From assembly GCA_934546985.1 (NCBI GenBank), contig CAKTEE010000016.1:1-43580 (forward strand): a stretch of DNA of 43,580 nt, given 5' to 3'. Position numbers and translations under genes: made by a program. Below, piece after piece: positions 32,601 through 43,500 of the stretch (positions are counted from its first letter, which is position 1; each line of letters starts with the position of its first letter). The notes under the pieces were generated by a model. It was not told the DNA's origin, did not search any database, and saw only the letters and a program-made list of their open reading frames with translations. The stretch is from an uncultured Eubacteriales bacterium (GTDB taxonomy: Bacteria > Bacillota > Clostridia > Oscillospirales > Acutalibacteraceae).

Positions 32601-32630
32601 AAATGGTTGCACTATTTTGCTCTTTTTCAT
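29613..32630 (-). CDS. Secreted Cys-rich tandem-repeat protein
   Basis: 1005 residues, ATG after GAGGAGG. The signal peptide ends at about residue 34 (DVGAAA). About a dozen units of roughly 72 residues follow, each with the pattern TC..G..ETYC..C, a small loop, GHS, NATCG..GTKKC..C, and SIPATGNHSP. Each unit has paired CxxC knuckles and conserved His, consistent with small metal-binding or disulfide-bonded modules. The C-terminal 90 residues are acidic and helical without cysteines. No anchor is seen. Repeats of this type occur in surface proteins of gut Firmicutes, but no function is established to my knowledge. The repeats are near-identical at DNA level, so copy number may vary. Confidence 0.8.
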   Translation of the reverse strand: MKKSKIVQPFISLLLTFTILLVSMPIMSIDVGAAACKCTNPSPNSRTIAPTCTAQGYKETYCKKCNGSLSKSNYTAARGHSMQTTKNATCSTAGTKKCSRCSYTQSIPATGNHSPSTRTKTAATCTAAGAKETYCTSCGKVLSTSTIAALGHSMQVTKNATCGAAGTKKCSRCSYTQSIAATGNHSPATRTKTAATCTAAGTKETYCTVCSKVLSTSTIAALGHSMQITKNATCAVAGTKKCSRCTHTESIPVLGHSLEITKNATCGVAGTKTCKRAGCTYTESIAATGNHSPATRTKTAATCTADGVKETYCTVCNNVLSTGKINKLGHSLEVTKNATCGAAGTKTCKRAGCTYTESIAATGNHSPATRTKTAATCTADGVKETYCTVCNNVLSTGKIDKLGHSLEITKNATCGTTGTKTCKRAGCTYTENISATGNHNPDARIKTPATCTKEGVKETYCKICNTVLNTYSIPKTEHSLETIKNAFCGTEGTAKCKNCEHTESIPATGNHSPDARVKTPATCTKEGVKETYCKICNTVLNTYSIPKTEHSLETIKNAFCGVEGTAKCKNCEYTQPIPATGNHNPDTRVKILATCTKEGVKETYCKLCNTVLSTSSIPALGHNMQVNKAATCGKQGNKKCTRQGCMHFETIPATGAHNRPSGSKHRVVKNPTCTATGIEEMYCLDCNATLQTYSIPALSHEIIYTPINSNLHRIGCYHNGCTMNTGNITDIHNFKNNICNDCKYDRAANCKHSNVYSKKISPTCMSDLIIETHCKECEKILNSRVISTGKGPHSLEWVDVQAYSCGAKVSRGICKTPGCKYTTIKSSTDYSTCINPNPGYRETKAPTCKTTGTFEYFCKECNRTLGTGVLPTKHTGQPISYEYGLEYGIGGSYHLVLCDCNEYYVEPHNMEIYPDEPLIGDMIRCSKCGCDVLYAETVDDLIAEPPYSLGGSNWIDLLDALLGSLYDSGLSFDEDLLKTVLEAYIKEPIDDELDKLIEEIKERMK
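30966..31399. repeat. 216-bp tandem DNA repeats in the Cys-rich gene
   Basis: Sequence starting TTTCTAACGAATGCTCTG at 30971 recurs at 31187, period 216 bp, almost without change for over 100 bp. A second pair with a period of about 222 bp lies at 31441 and 31663 (CCTGTGGAAAGAACG). Confidence 0.85.
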
Positions 32631-32873
32631 ATTTTTTCCTCCTCATGATAATTTTACTTTTAACCGTGATTATTCTTATAAAGCCTCCTTATATAATAAA
32701 TTTTTCCAATTTATTATAGCAAATTTTATAATTAAAGCAATGCTTATTCACCTATTATATGCATTATATACATTATATTAACATATATATGCAATAAATC
32801 CCAAAATTACATCACTATCTATAGGGTACATTTACCACTATACTTTTCTTGCATTTTATCATATTATATAAGC

Positions 32874-32885
32874 GAACAAAAGTTC
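32874..32885. promoter_or_regulatory. LexA (SOS) box of the dinB-like gene
   Basis: CGAACAAAAGTTCT matches the Firmicute LexA pattern GAAC-N4-GTTC exactly, 16 bp before the polymerase start and just after an AT-rich -10-like TATTATATAA. The gene should be induced by DNA damage. Confidence 0.8.
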
Positions 32886-32901
32886 TATTGTGGTGATGTT
32901 T

Positions 32902-34143
32902 ATGGAAAGGGTAATACTGCACAGCGATTTAAATAACTTCTATGCGAGCGTTGAATGCCTGTATCATCCCGAACTGCGGGGGAAACCTGTTGCAGTTGCC
33001 GGTGACCCTGAAGCAAGGCACGGCATTGTCCTTGCAAAAAACTATCAGGCAAAAGCTTTTGGCGTAGCAACCGGCAATCCTCTCTGGATGGCAAGGCAGC
33101 TATGCCCTGACATTATTTTTGTTCCCCCTCATTATGACTTATATCTGAAATACTCTCAAATTGCACGTGAAATCTACAGTGAATATACCGATCAGGTCGA
33201 GCCTTTCGGATTAGATGAATGCTGGCTGGATGTAACCGGCAGTACCGCATTGTACGGAAACGGGAAGAAGATTGCCGATAAGCTTCGGCAGAGAATAAAA
33301 TTTGAACTTGGCGTTACCGTTTCTGTCGGTGTTTCCTATAATAAAATCTTTGCCAAACTGGGCAGCGATATGAAAAAACCGGACGCTACCACAGTGATAA
33401 CATCCGGTCATTATAAAGAAATTGTATGGCCATTGCCGGTAAAAGAATTACTATACGTTGGCAAGGCAACACAGAAACAATTAAAACGCTATGGGATTCA
33501 TACAATAGGGGAACTGGCTAATACCAATCCTGATTTTCTTTTCCGTATCTTAGGAAAGAACGGGGAAATGTTGTGGGCGTTTGCAAATGGTTTAGACCAA
33601 TCTCCTGTAAACAATATCGGCGCGAAGTCTTTAATAAAAAGTATTGGAAATAGCACCACTGCACCGCGGGATTTAATCAGCAATGAAGATATTAAAATAA
33701 CACTTATGGCTTTATGTGAAAGTGTTGCCGCCCGTATGAGGGAATATGATTTTATCTGTGAAACGATACAAATAGGAATCAGAGACAATGAACTGAACAG
33801 CTACGAAAGGCAGGGTAAATTGGAAATTCCCTGCTGTTGTGCAAAAACCTTTTTTGACAAGGCATTTGACCTTTACCAAAAAAATCATATATCCGGCAAA
33901 CCAATTCGGAGCCTTAGCGTGCGCGCCTGCAATTTATCTGTTCAGGAACACGAACAATTATCTTTTTTACCTGAATTAGTGAAAATTCAAAAACTGGAAC
34001 AGGCGGAAAAAGCCGTTGAATCTATCAGGCGCAGATTCGGTCATTTTGCTATCCAGCGCGGGCTTATGCTGACTGATAAAAAATTGTCAAGCCTGAACCC
34101 TAAAGAAGAACATATTATTTACCCTGCAAATTTTTTCAACTAA
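32902..34143 (+). CDS. DinB-family (Y-family) DNA polymerase
   Basis: 413 residues from the ATG at 32902; ATG 32896 is also possible since the binding site is weak. Catalytic residues are D9 in HSDLNNFYASVE and D105-E106 in PFGLDECWLD. Palm, finger and thumb patterns follow (GVSYNKIFAKLGSDMKKPDA; helix-hairpin-helix near VKELLYVGKATQKQLKRYGI) and a little-finger domain. It performs error-prone translesion synthesis. A LexA box lies just upstream. No beta-clamp tail was clearly seen. A small gene follows on the same strand. Confidence 0.9.
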   Translation: MERVILHSDLNNFYASVECLYHPELRGKPVAVAGDPEARHGIVLAKNYQAKAFGVATGNPLWMARQLCPDIIFVPPHYDLYLKYSQIAREIYSEYTDQVEPFGLDECWLDVTGSTALYGNGKKIADKLRQRIKFELGVTVSVGVSYNKIFAKLGSDMKKPDATTVITSGHYKEIVWPLPVKELLYVGKATQKQLKRYGIHTIGELANTNPDFLFRILGKNGEMLWAFANGLDQSPVNNIGAKSLIKSIGNSTTAPRDLISNEDIKITLMALCESVAARMREYDFICETIQIGIRDNELNSYERQGKLEIPCCCAKTFFDKAFDLYQKNHISGKPIRSLSVRACNLSVQEHEQLSFLPELVKIQKLEQAEKAVESIRRRFGHFAIQRGLMLTDKKLSSLNPKEEHIIYPANFFN

Positions 34144-34163
34144 TTGTATATGATATTGTAAAA

Positions 34164-34187
34164 CTCACCATACTATAAATGGTGAGG
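34164..34187 (+). promoter_or_regulatory. Hairpin covering the ribosome binding site of the next gene
   Basis: CTCACCAT (34164-34171) pairs with ATGGTGAG (34179-34186), 7-nt loop. The pairing covers most of GGTGAGG, the Shine-Dalgarno of the gene at 34193. Confidence 0.45.
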
Positions 34188-34192
34188 ATATT

Positions 34193-34438
34193 ATGGCACG
34201 AAAGGTATTTGTTGAAGTTACTGCAAAATTTGATACTGAAGGGAATGTTATCCCTTTGTCTATCCGATGGGAAGATGGGAGAGTCTTTGAGATTGACAAA
34301 ATCTTAGATACCTGCCGTGCGGCCAGCCTGAAAGCCGGCGGCCAGGGCATAAGGTATACATGCCGGATAAACGGTCATCAAACCTTTCTGTTTTACGAAG
34401 AACCTCGCTGGTTCGTAGACGGAAAAAATAAGGGATGA
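34193..34438 (+). CDS. Small protein encoded after the Y-family polymerase
   Basis: 81 residues, ATG 5 nt after GGTGAGG. Beta-rich (KVFVEVTAKFDTEGNVIPLS, IRWEDGRVFEIDKI), compact, no signal or membrane segment. Small proteins of this look are often found right after dinB-type genes in clostridia; their role is not known to me. It is probably co-transcribed with the polymerase and so part of the SOS response. A hairpin over its ribosome binding site may tune translation. Confidence 0.7.
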   Translation: MARKVFVEVTAKFDTEGNVIPLSIRWEDGRVFEIDKILDTCRAASLKAGGQGIRYTCRINGHQTFLFYEEPRWFVDGKNKG

Positions 34439-34522
34439 TTATCTTTACTATTTCATAACTAATTTACTCATCTGTTTATTTATTTTCATTATTTTTTTGG
34501 CCCTCATATAATTTCGTGTACT

Positions 34523-34554
34523 AATAAAGCCTCCATTTATATGGAGGCTTTATT
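34523..34554. terminator. Bidirectional terminator between convergent genes
   Basis: Perfect 14-bp stem AATAAAGCCTCCAT (34523-34536) / ATGGAGGCTTTATT (34541-34554), 4-base loop. It serves the dinB unit on plus and the giant surface protein on minus. Confidence 0.9.
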
Positions 34555-34556
34555 AA

Positions 34557-37500
34557 TTAAATTTCTAATTTTTTCGCTGTTTCACAAAGTACATCAATAT
34601 TTTCTGTCTGAGGTGTGCTGGAAACAATTACATAAGTACCGTAATCTTTTTCCGTATACTCCACACAATATCCCAAACATTCGGAAACTGCCCGCAACGG
34701 AACCATAGTAATACCGTTCATAATCTGCGGGGGCATTGACAGTTCCCATTCATTCAGTTTCTCTCCAGTCCGGTTATATCTTACTGCTGTACGATTATTG
34801 ATTGTCAGAGATACATATTCTCCTGTACTTGGGTTAGTTACTGTAACCATCTGCGTGTTCTCGTTCCAGACAACCTGCATACCTGTAACTTCGCACAGGA
34901 AACGCACTGGTATCATAGAAACCCCTTGATTTAATGTTACAGTTGCATAACCGCCGCTGTATTGGGTATTCGTTATTTTATTACCGTTAAATACTGAATA
35001 TTGGCTGTCATATTTCATAACCATTGTAAAATCTTCAGTTCCAACCTGTACAGTTATACGTCTGGTTATTCCATTGCTGGTTATAACGGTAATATTTGCA
35101 CTGCCATTGCCAACTGCCGTGATTTGACCCATTTGGTCAACTTCAGCAACATCTGTATTATCCGAAACCCATGCAAGCGTTTGATTAACTGCATTTTCAG
35201 GGAATATTTGCGCCTGTACCTTTGCTTTATTACCAATGTTTAAAGATATTGCACTTTGGTCAACTGTAATTTCCTGAGCTAACACTGCTTCAAGTACCTG
35301 ACTGGCACTGTTGTTTGCATAATCAGCTTCTTCGCTTTCAGACTCAATCTGTACATAGAATAGTTTCCGTTCATTTTCATTGGCAAAAACACATTTATCC
35401 TCTGGAAGTTTGTATGTAATCTGTGCATTTGCTTCCGGTGCAATGTTTTCTAACGGAATCTCAGCAATCTTTTCTCCATAAACGCCATCAAGATAAATAA
35501 TTGCTTTTACATTTTCTGCAGTATCATACCCCGTATTCATTACGTTCCCTTGAAGCGTTACCGTATCCTCAACACGTTCCAGAGAGATTTCTGATAATAC
35601 TAAATCTGCTTCTCCAGCGGTAAATTTTGCAGCGTTGTTTGAAAGGTCGCTGTCCGTCAGACCGGCAGGGATTACGGTAATCGTCCATTCTTGCTTTGTC
35701 AATGGGTCAGGTATCATAAAATCAATATTAATATCTGCAGTTTCCCCTGCATCCAATTTACAAGCAACAGTTTTGTTAAACACCTGTACATCGTTTTCAT
35801 CAGTAATGCAAATATCAACATTCTCGATAGATTGCAAGCTGTTATTGCATACTTCAACTTTAAGCGGAATATTCTGTCCCGGCTGTATTGCAGTGTCATT
35901 ATAAATTATGCCTCTGCCAAGGCACAGATCACAGTTTGTATTACCTTGCATCACGATTAAATCTGTTGTTCCAAACGGCAATTCATTTTCCGGCGTTTCT
36001 TTCAAAACCTTTGCCCAGTTGCATGCATAGGCAATTTCCCCGTTTTCTTTCAGGAGCGCAGACAATGAACGGAAATTGCCTCCATCATTTGTCAGCGGTA
36101 CAGGAGTTGTCCATGTTTTATCAGAAAAGTTTTGATAAGCAACTATAAGCTCATTCTTATAGCCTTCGACTTGTTTCCAGATTGCGGCTTTTTGCGTACC
36201 ATTTTCCAAAATTACTGCGTCTGTCGGTGCGTTCAATCCGAGTTCTGACGTTATACCGTCTTTTTTCATCATCCACACACCGTTTACGTTCCAATAAAGC
36301 ACGCCGTTTAAAAATTGCAAGCCTGAATTATTTGTATTTTTTTCGGTAATGCGTTCCTCTTGCTGACCGCAAATGAGATAGATTTCTACGTCTTTGTCAG
36401 TAGAAATATCACCATCTGCATCAATACTGTATGCAACAACACAATCTGAACCGTCATAATCGGCATCCAACCCGATTACCGGTGTAAGTTCGCTTTTCAG
36501 GCATTCCTGATCCTGCCATTTGCCATCGGCAAAAGTTCTGCGGTAAATACTATTTGTACCTGTAAGCAAGAACGGGTCATTCTCAGAATTTTCAAGCCAT
36601 ACAACAGATACCTTACCATTCTTTGCAGTGACGGTGTGCATTGTTTCACAGTTTGTGTTCGCCGGTACGTTTACGGTCATCGGTTCTGAGAACGCAACGC
36701 CGTCAAATACGGATAGAGATAGTTCTATTTTCTTCGCCATTTCATCATAAGTTACAGAATCGGCCATTATACTTTCAACATTTTGCCACAGCAGATAAAC
36801 CTTATCACCGTCTCTGCAAAGACGCGGCGCAAAATCCGCAGTTCCATCATCACAAACCGCTTGTACCTGACTCCATGATATTCCATCATAAACCGTATAA
36901 TATAACTGCGTACGGTTAACATCGGAGCGCTGCGGGTTATCTCCAATCCAAACCAGCAGCTGCTTTCCGTTACCAAGATCCAGAAGTTGCGGGTCTCCGT
37001 AAGGGAATACATTCTCCTGATAATATGATACGTTCTGTTTGCCTACCGCTCTAGACCGCTTGGAGAATCGTGCTGTTAAATAATTTCTGGACAGGATCTG
37101 CAAATCGTCTTTCTGTAAATCACTTTTGTTTAATTTAGTTAGAGTTTTTGAACTTTTTCCAAATTCAGGATAGATTTGTAATGTTCCGAAATCAACTTCG
37201 ACTAATCTTTTAGAAAAAATCAAAGCAGTTGCATCAATATAAAACTCTCCCCCTAACCATGCTTTAAAGGATTTTTTCAAGGTTTTGAATGGAAAAGTAA
37301 GCTCGCCGTTGATGCTTGCCTCCAGTCCAGCTTCAATGCTTGCGATTTTATCTATACCGCCGCCTGCGGCAAGTCCTGGTTTTAAACTTAAACCCAATGT
37401 CCCTCCAAAATCAGCAACATTGCTGTCAGAAACTGTCCAATGAAAATTTCCATCCAAATCGCCGGTTAAAGACAATTTTATATACAATGCCGGAAGAGGA

Positions 37501-40500
37501 TAATATGTATAAGAAACACCAGCGCTGGCTCCGATTAAAAATCCGCTGTCAAGAGGTTTTAACCTTCCAGAGCTATAATCAAACTCAATAAAACCCATAA
37601 AGTAAGCTTCACAGTTGACGCCCATATTCGGACTCATTTTTTTCAACTTGCCTCTGAGTTTGCTGAATTGATTCCAGAGTTTGGGAGTGTCAACCTTACC
37701 TCCGAAAGCTTTTACTGTTTTCTTAATATCCTGATAACATTCTCTCCAGTATGTATCATTTGGATCTGGCGTAATATCAAGTGACGGATCAAGTCCAATA
37801 GCATAGCGCACCGTTTTCTTTTCCGCATCTACTTCACGTTTTACAACTTCACCCAAGCCAGGAATTTCAACAGACACATCAATATCCAATACTGGAATTT
37901 TATGTCCTAAAATATCAACATAAGGTCCTTTTATTTCATCCCTGCCACCTGGTATATCGGCAAATGTAATCTGAGGAATATCGCTTTTCAAATAGATGAC
38001 TTTTATTTTGTCTGCAGGAAGCATGAGATTTTGCATCTTCAGTGTATCATAACTCTCCTTGCTGACAGTAAGTTCTCTCAGCGTATTATCCTCAGGCAAT
38101 TTCAAAATAACCATACCTCTGCCATCTGTTGTCCCACTGCCTTTATCCGTTACTACAGAAGCTCCTGAAACTGCAAGTCCTGTCGTTTCATCAACTACCT
38201 TAATGCAATAAGTTCCGGGTTCTAAATTCAGTTCAGCATCGGAATTAGGATATAATTCAGAGAAATCAAGAAAATAGGTAATTGGATAAGAATGCAAAAT
38301 TAATGGCATTCCAAACTTTTCTGCAATTTGTCCAAGAGTATTTTTCAGAACTAACCCTGGAGAAATATTTCCTTCTGCCTGCTTATAATACCGCTTCCAC
38401 AGAGTTTCTCCCGGCTTTAACGTTTGTGGAATTTCAGTAATTGTCTTTCGTACGCCGAAAGCATCTTCAAATTCAATCTCCCTTAAAATGCCACCATCTA
38501 CATTAATATCAGGTATATAAGTGCTTTCTCTATCGCTGTTATGTAAACCGACATCAAAATAAGCATTTCCTTGGAACAGTGTTGTGGAAGCATCCAAAAG
38601 TATTTCTAAACCTGCACCATCACGTACTTGAATTGGGTCTTTTGCAACAAAATGCGCCTGTACTGGGGCATTAAACTGGGATACCACACCAAAATAGTTT
38701 GCAGATATTTCATATTCACCCGGAATATCACCGCGAAGCACCCAATTTGCAGTATAAGTTTCTTGTCCTTTAATCTCATCAACACAAACAGCTGCTGTAG
38801 ACGAACGTCCGTTTGCTTCCACAATAGTCAGACCGTCAGGTACATTTAATGTAATCGTATTGTTCAATAAGCTGTATTCTTCCGCAGCATGATTCATAAT
38901 ATGAAGTTTCACATCAAAAAAGTCTTTTAGAAAGGATGCCTCTACCGGAATATCTACGATCGCGATAATTGGACTGCTATCAGTTCCACTGCCAGAACTG
39001 CTACCATATCCACTACCGATATAAACCGGCGTGAGAGAATGTTTGCCTGTGCCGTCACCAAAGTCTTTTATGATTGGTTTTGAGTCAATGATTCCTTTAT
39101 TATTAGCATTAAAAGAAATCGGTACGTTTTCTTTGCCGTAGTATAGATATCCAGTTATTTTTACAACATTCTGATTTTCTGGCGCTGAAACATCAATACC
39201 TGCCGCTATGATTTCAGATAGGGTCATCCGATGGATTTCAAACTCACCAGTAACAATTGGCTGTTGTACAACAACAAGTTTGATTTCAGTTACTTTTCCG
39301 TTGGTAACCACTGCTTCCTGTTTAACCGGAAGATATCCGTCGGCATACGTACCAACTGTAAATTTACCAATAACAGTGTCAAAAATAACGCTTCCGCTGG
39401 AACCAGTATATGCAATAGACTGGTTTCCGCCTCCAAGATCAAAATAAACCGGCATATTGGGTAGTACTGCACCGTTGCTGTTTACTACTGTTACTTTAAC
39501 CTGACCGATAGCTTCACGTACAGTAACAATAATATCCGTTTTTAACACCGTACTATTTCCGTCATCATCTGTAACTGTCAGTGTTACTGTATAAAAACCT
39601 GGATTTTCATACCGATGAACCGCTTTAGATTCATCCGAACTAAATCCATCACCAAAATCAATACGATAAGATGCAATCCCAGTTTCATCTGAAGATTCAC
39701 TGGCATCAAACAAATAATCTACGCCTACTTCCATTACAGATGAAACCTTCAATCGAGCTTGCGGCGCTCCTGCACCAATAATTTCCTGAGAACCACAATT
39801 CATCTTTTCACTTTCAATAGAAGCTGTATTCCCTACGTTATCCACTGCTTCCACACGGTAATAATAAGATGTCAGACGGGAAACCTGCCCATCAGTAAAG
39901 GTATATGTTTCTCCCGCAGGAGAACGCTGGCCAATTAACGTTTCCGTACTGCTGCCTGCCGTCCTACGATAAATACGGTAACCAGCCAAATCCGCTTCTT
40001 GCCCTCCGGTCCATGAAAGGGTAATGTTCTCTTCTCCGGCAACTGCTGTCAGTTGTGTTACCATCGGCGCCGTTTTGTCTACTGTGTAAACGGCAACAGC
40101 GTTTGTTTCACTGCTCTGGTTTCCAAACAAATCAGCTGCAACCGCACGGATAGTAATCTGTGCACCGTTTTTCAATCCATCCAATGGAATCTCTGCCTTA
40201 ACAATCTGACTGCTTTCATTAATATTCTCTTTTGTAACAAGCGTAACGTAATCTCCAGTGGTCTTATACTGAATAGAAATACTGGAAAGACGGTTATTAT
40301 CCTGTGCAAGAACACTAACAGTATGGTAACCCACACCAATAGAATTTCCTGCAGCAGGGCTAATACTTAAAATTTCAGGCGGTTGGGTATCCTTTTCCAT
40401 CTGTGCTGATACCACTGCGCTGAATCCGCTGGTGTTTCCAGCATAATCTTTCGCTTTTAACTGATAATAGTATGTTGTCTTCGAGTCAATCTTACGGTCA

Positions 40501-43500
40501 AAATAATTTAAAGCTTTAATATTATCCGCTAATAACACAAATTCCTCATCAGGGCTTGTACTGCGATAAAGGGTATAGGAAGCACAATCTTCATTTTCCT
40601 GCGTCCAGCGCAGCTCAATTACTCCATTTTGAGGCAACGCCTGCAGAGAAGCGGGAGAAGCGGGAGCAGTCTTGTCTACAATATACTGAGAATATGGAGC
40701 TGTAGATCCGGACGCACTTTGGTTGCCCGCAACATCAGTCGCAACAGCACGAATATATAACGCGCCTTCATCATAATTGGATAAATCCAGTTTATAATTA
40801 ATAGATGGTGTTTTCTGTGGATCTGGAAGCGTATAAGCATAAACATCTTTCCATATATTCAGGTCATTAGAAACCTGAATTACAATAGACCCAACTGCAG
40901 AATCATCCCATACACGTATATTTAAAGGTATCTGTTCATTATAATACCCCGGTACTGGCCGGATATTTGTAATAACCGGAACTGTAGTATCCGGTAAAGT
41001 TATAAATACAATTTCATCAGAAACCACACCGCGATTGCCCGTTTTATCATAAGCCGCTACACGGAACGTATATTCTGTATCTGGTTTTAATCCGGATAAA
41101 TTCATTCCCAGCTTTGTTGAAGTGCGGGAATACTCGGAAAACTCACCGGTAGATGCATTTTTCATTTCAACAACAAAATAGCTTCGGTCATCATCCACAA
41201 CGTCCTGCCACGATAATGTTGCTGTTGTTGCTGTGATACTGCTGACAGCCGTTCCCTTTACCTTTTCAGGGCCGGTATTGTCTACTTTAATAGTGTAAAC
41301 AGGTGTGCCGTCGCTGACATTTCCAGCTTTATCATATGCCAAAGCTTTATAATAAATTATGCCGTCCAGTATTCTGGAAGTATCTACATATTTAGAGTAG
41401 CTTGCCGCTTCGGCAGTATCTAATAAAATCCATGCTTTATTATCCAGAGAATAATATAATTCAATCTTTGTAACAGCAATATTATCTACTGCTGTTACAG
41501 AAAACCATTGACTTCCGCCGATAACAGAACCGCTTGCCGGCGACAGTTTTGTAACTCGTGGAGCGTCTGCATCCTGATTCAATAAAATACGAACAGGGTC
41601 TGTTGGTTTGCTTTCCTGATTGAATTCATCCACACCTACAATGTAATATTCATAAGTCGTATTTTCAGATACATTTTTGTCCGTATAGTTCAATGTATCA
41701 CGATTTCTGATTTCTGTAATCAAACGATAGTCTGTTTCATTATCAGCCTTTCGATAGATTCGATAAATATTCGTGTCGAACTCAGCAGCAATTCCCCATG
41801 ATAATTTTACATTTGTTACATCGGCAAACGCAGCAAATCCAAAAATTTGTTCCGGCGGAGTTCGGTCAACTTCAACAGAGACTGTTTTTTCTTTACTTGC
41901 GCCGTCTGCATCAGTAAAAATAAATTTAACAATATATGTCCCACTGCTAAGTCCTGTCAGAGTCCAGTCCACAATATATTCTCTTTCCGAACCCATAGGG
42001 CGTGCTTCGCCAATCAATGTCCAATTTTCACGATCGCCACTGTAATAGAATTTGCCGGTACCTCCAATAAAAGCAAGCGTATTATCCATAGCGGCAGTAA
42101 TACGAATCGGCTGTGTACCGCCGATTTTAAATGCTCCGCCCGGCATGCCGATAGACTGTATCTCCGGACAAGCGGGGATTACAGAAATCATAACTCTTGG
42201 AGAAATATTTCCATCAGTATCCACAGCTGCTACTTCATAGCGATATTCTTGTCCTGTTGTTAAACCCGACTCCGTATACGTCAGATCTGTAGTTTTGCCA
42301 ACCTCCTGACGATCACGGTAAATGATATATTCTTTGACGTTATCATATCCGTTCGGCTTGCTCCATTTTAAAGCGACACTTTCGGAACTTAAAGATGAAA
42401 CCGTCAGTCCTGATATCTGAAAATCTTTTTTAATAAAATAAATCTCCGCATTGGAAAGTGACTTTGCATATGTATGACCATAGCTGTTTTCATAGCAATA
42501 AACCGTACTGATTGGACAGTAATAAAAAACATTTGTACCTATGGTTTTCAACCCATTGCCGAGGGTGACTTGCTTCAAAGCAGAACAATCATAGAATACA
42601 TAATCACCAATGGTCTGCACGCTGTCCGGTATTGTTAGTTCCGTCAGCTTATCACAGTTATAAAACGCCCAATGTCCAATGGAAGTTATTCCTTTTCCAA
42701 GATCCAGCGTTTCTATGGAATAACAGTTATAGAATGACTGTTCTCCTACTGTTTTTATACTGTCCGGCAATTTCACTTCCTTCAGCGCCCTGCAATTATA
42801 AAACGCACGGTAATTTATTGTTTCCAGCCCTTCCCCAAGGCTTACGGTTGTCAGTATGTCACAATTATCAAACGCATTGTTCCCAATCGTTTTTACACTG
42901 CCCGGGATAATTACTGTTTCCAGCTTATCGCAGTTATAAAACGCACTGTTCCCTATGCTGTTTGCACCATTCTTGATTTCCGCACGGGCAAGTACGGTAC
43001 AGCCCGAAAATGCGCTTGTACCTATCGTCTGCACTCCGCTGCCAATGGTAATTTCCGTCAGCCCCGCACAGTTTGCAAATGCAGACACACCTATTTCCGT
43101 TACCGTATCTGGAATCGTATATGCTCCTGCCTTTGCCTTCGGGTAAAGGATTAATTTCGTCTGCGCTTTATCAAACAATGCTCCCTCCACACTGGAAAGG
43201 TTGCTGTTCTCTTCATGTACTGTAACTTCTGCAAGGGCGGTACAGCCGCCAAAAACGGACGGGTCTATCCCTGATACGTTCTTTCCGATAACTGCATTTT
43301 TTAGTCCCGTACAGTTGTAAAACGCGCTGGTGCCGATTGTCGTTACGCTGTCGGGAATATGAACCTCCGCTAATTTGGGGCAAGACGCAAACGCCGAGGA
43401 ACCGATTGTCTTTAAATTATTTTCAAACGTTACTTTTTCTAAATTTGCACATGAATAAAATGCACAGTTTCCAACTGTCTGCAGGCCGTTCCCAAGGGTC

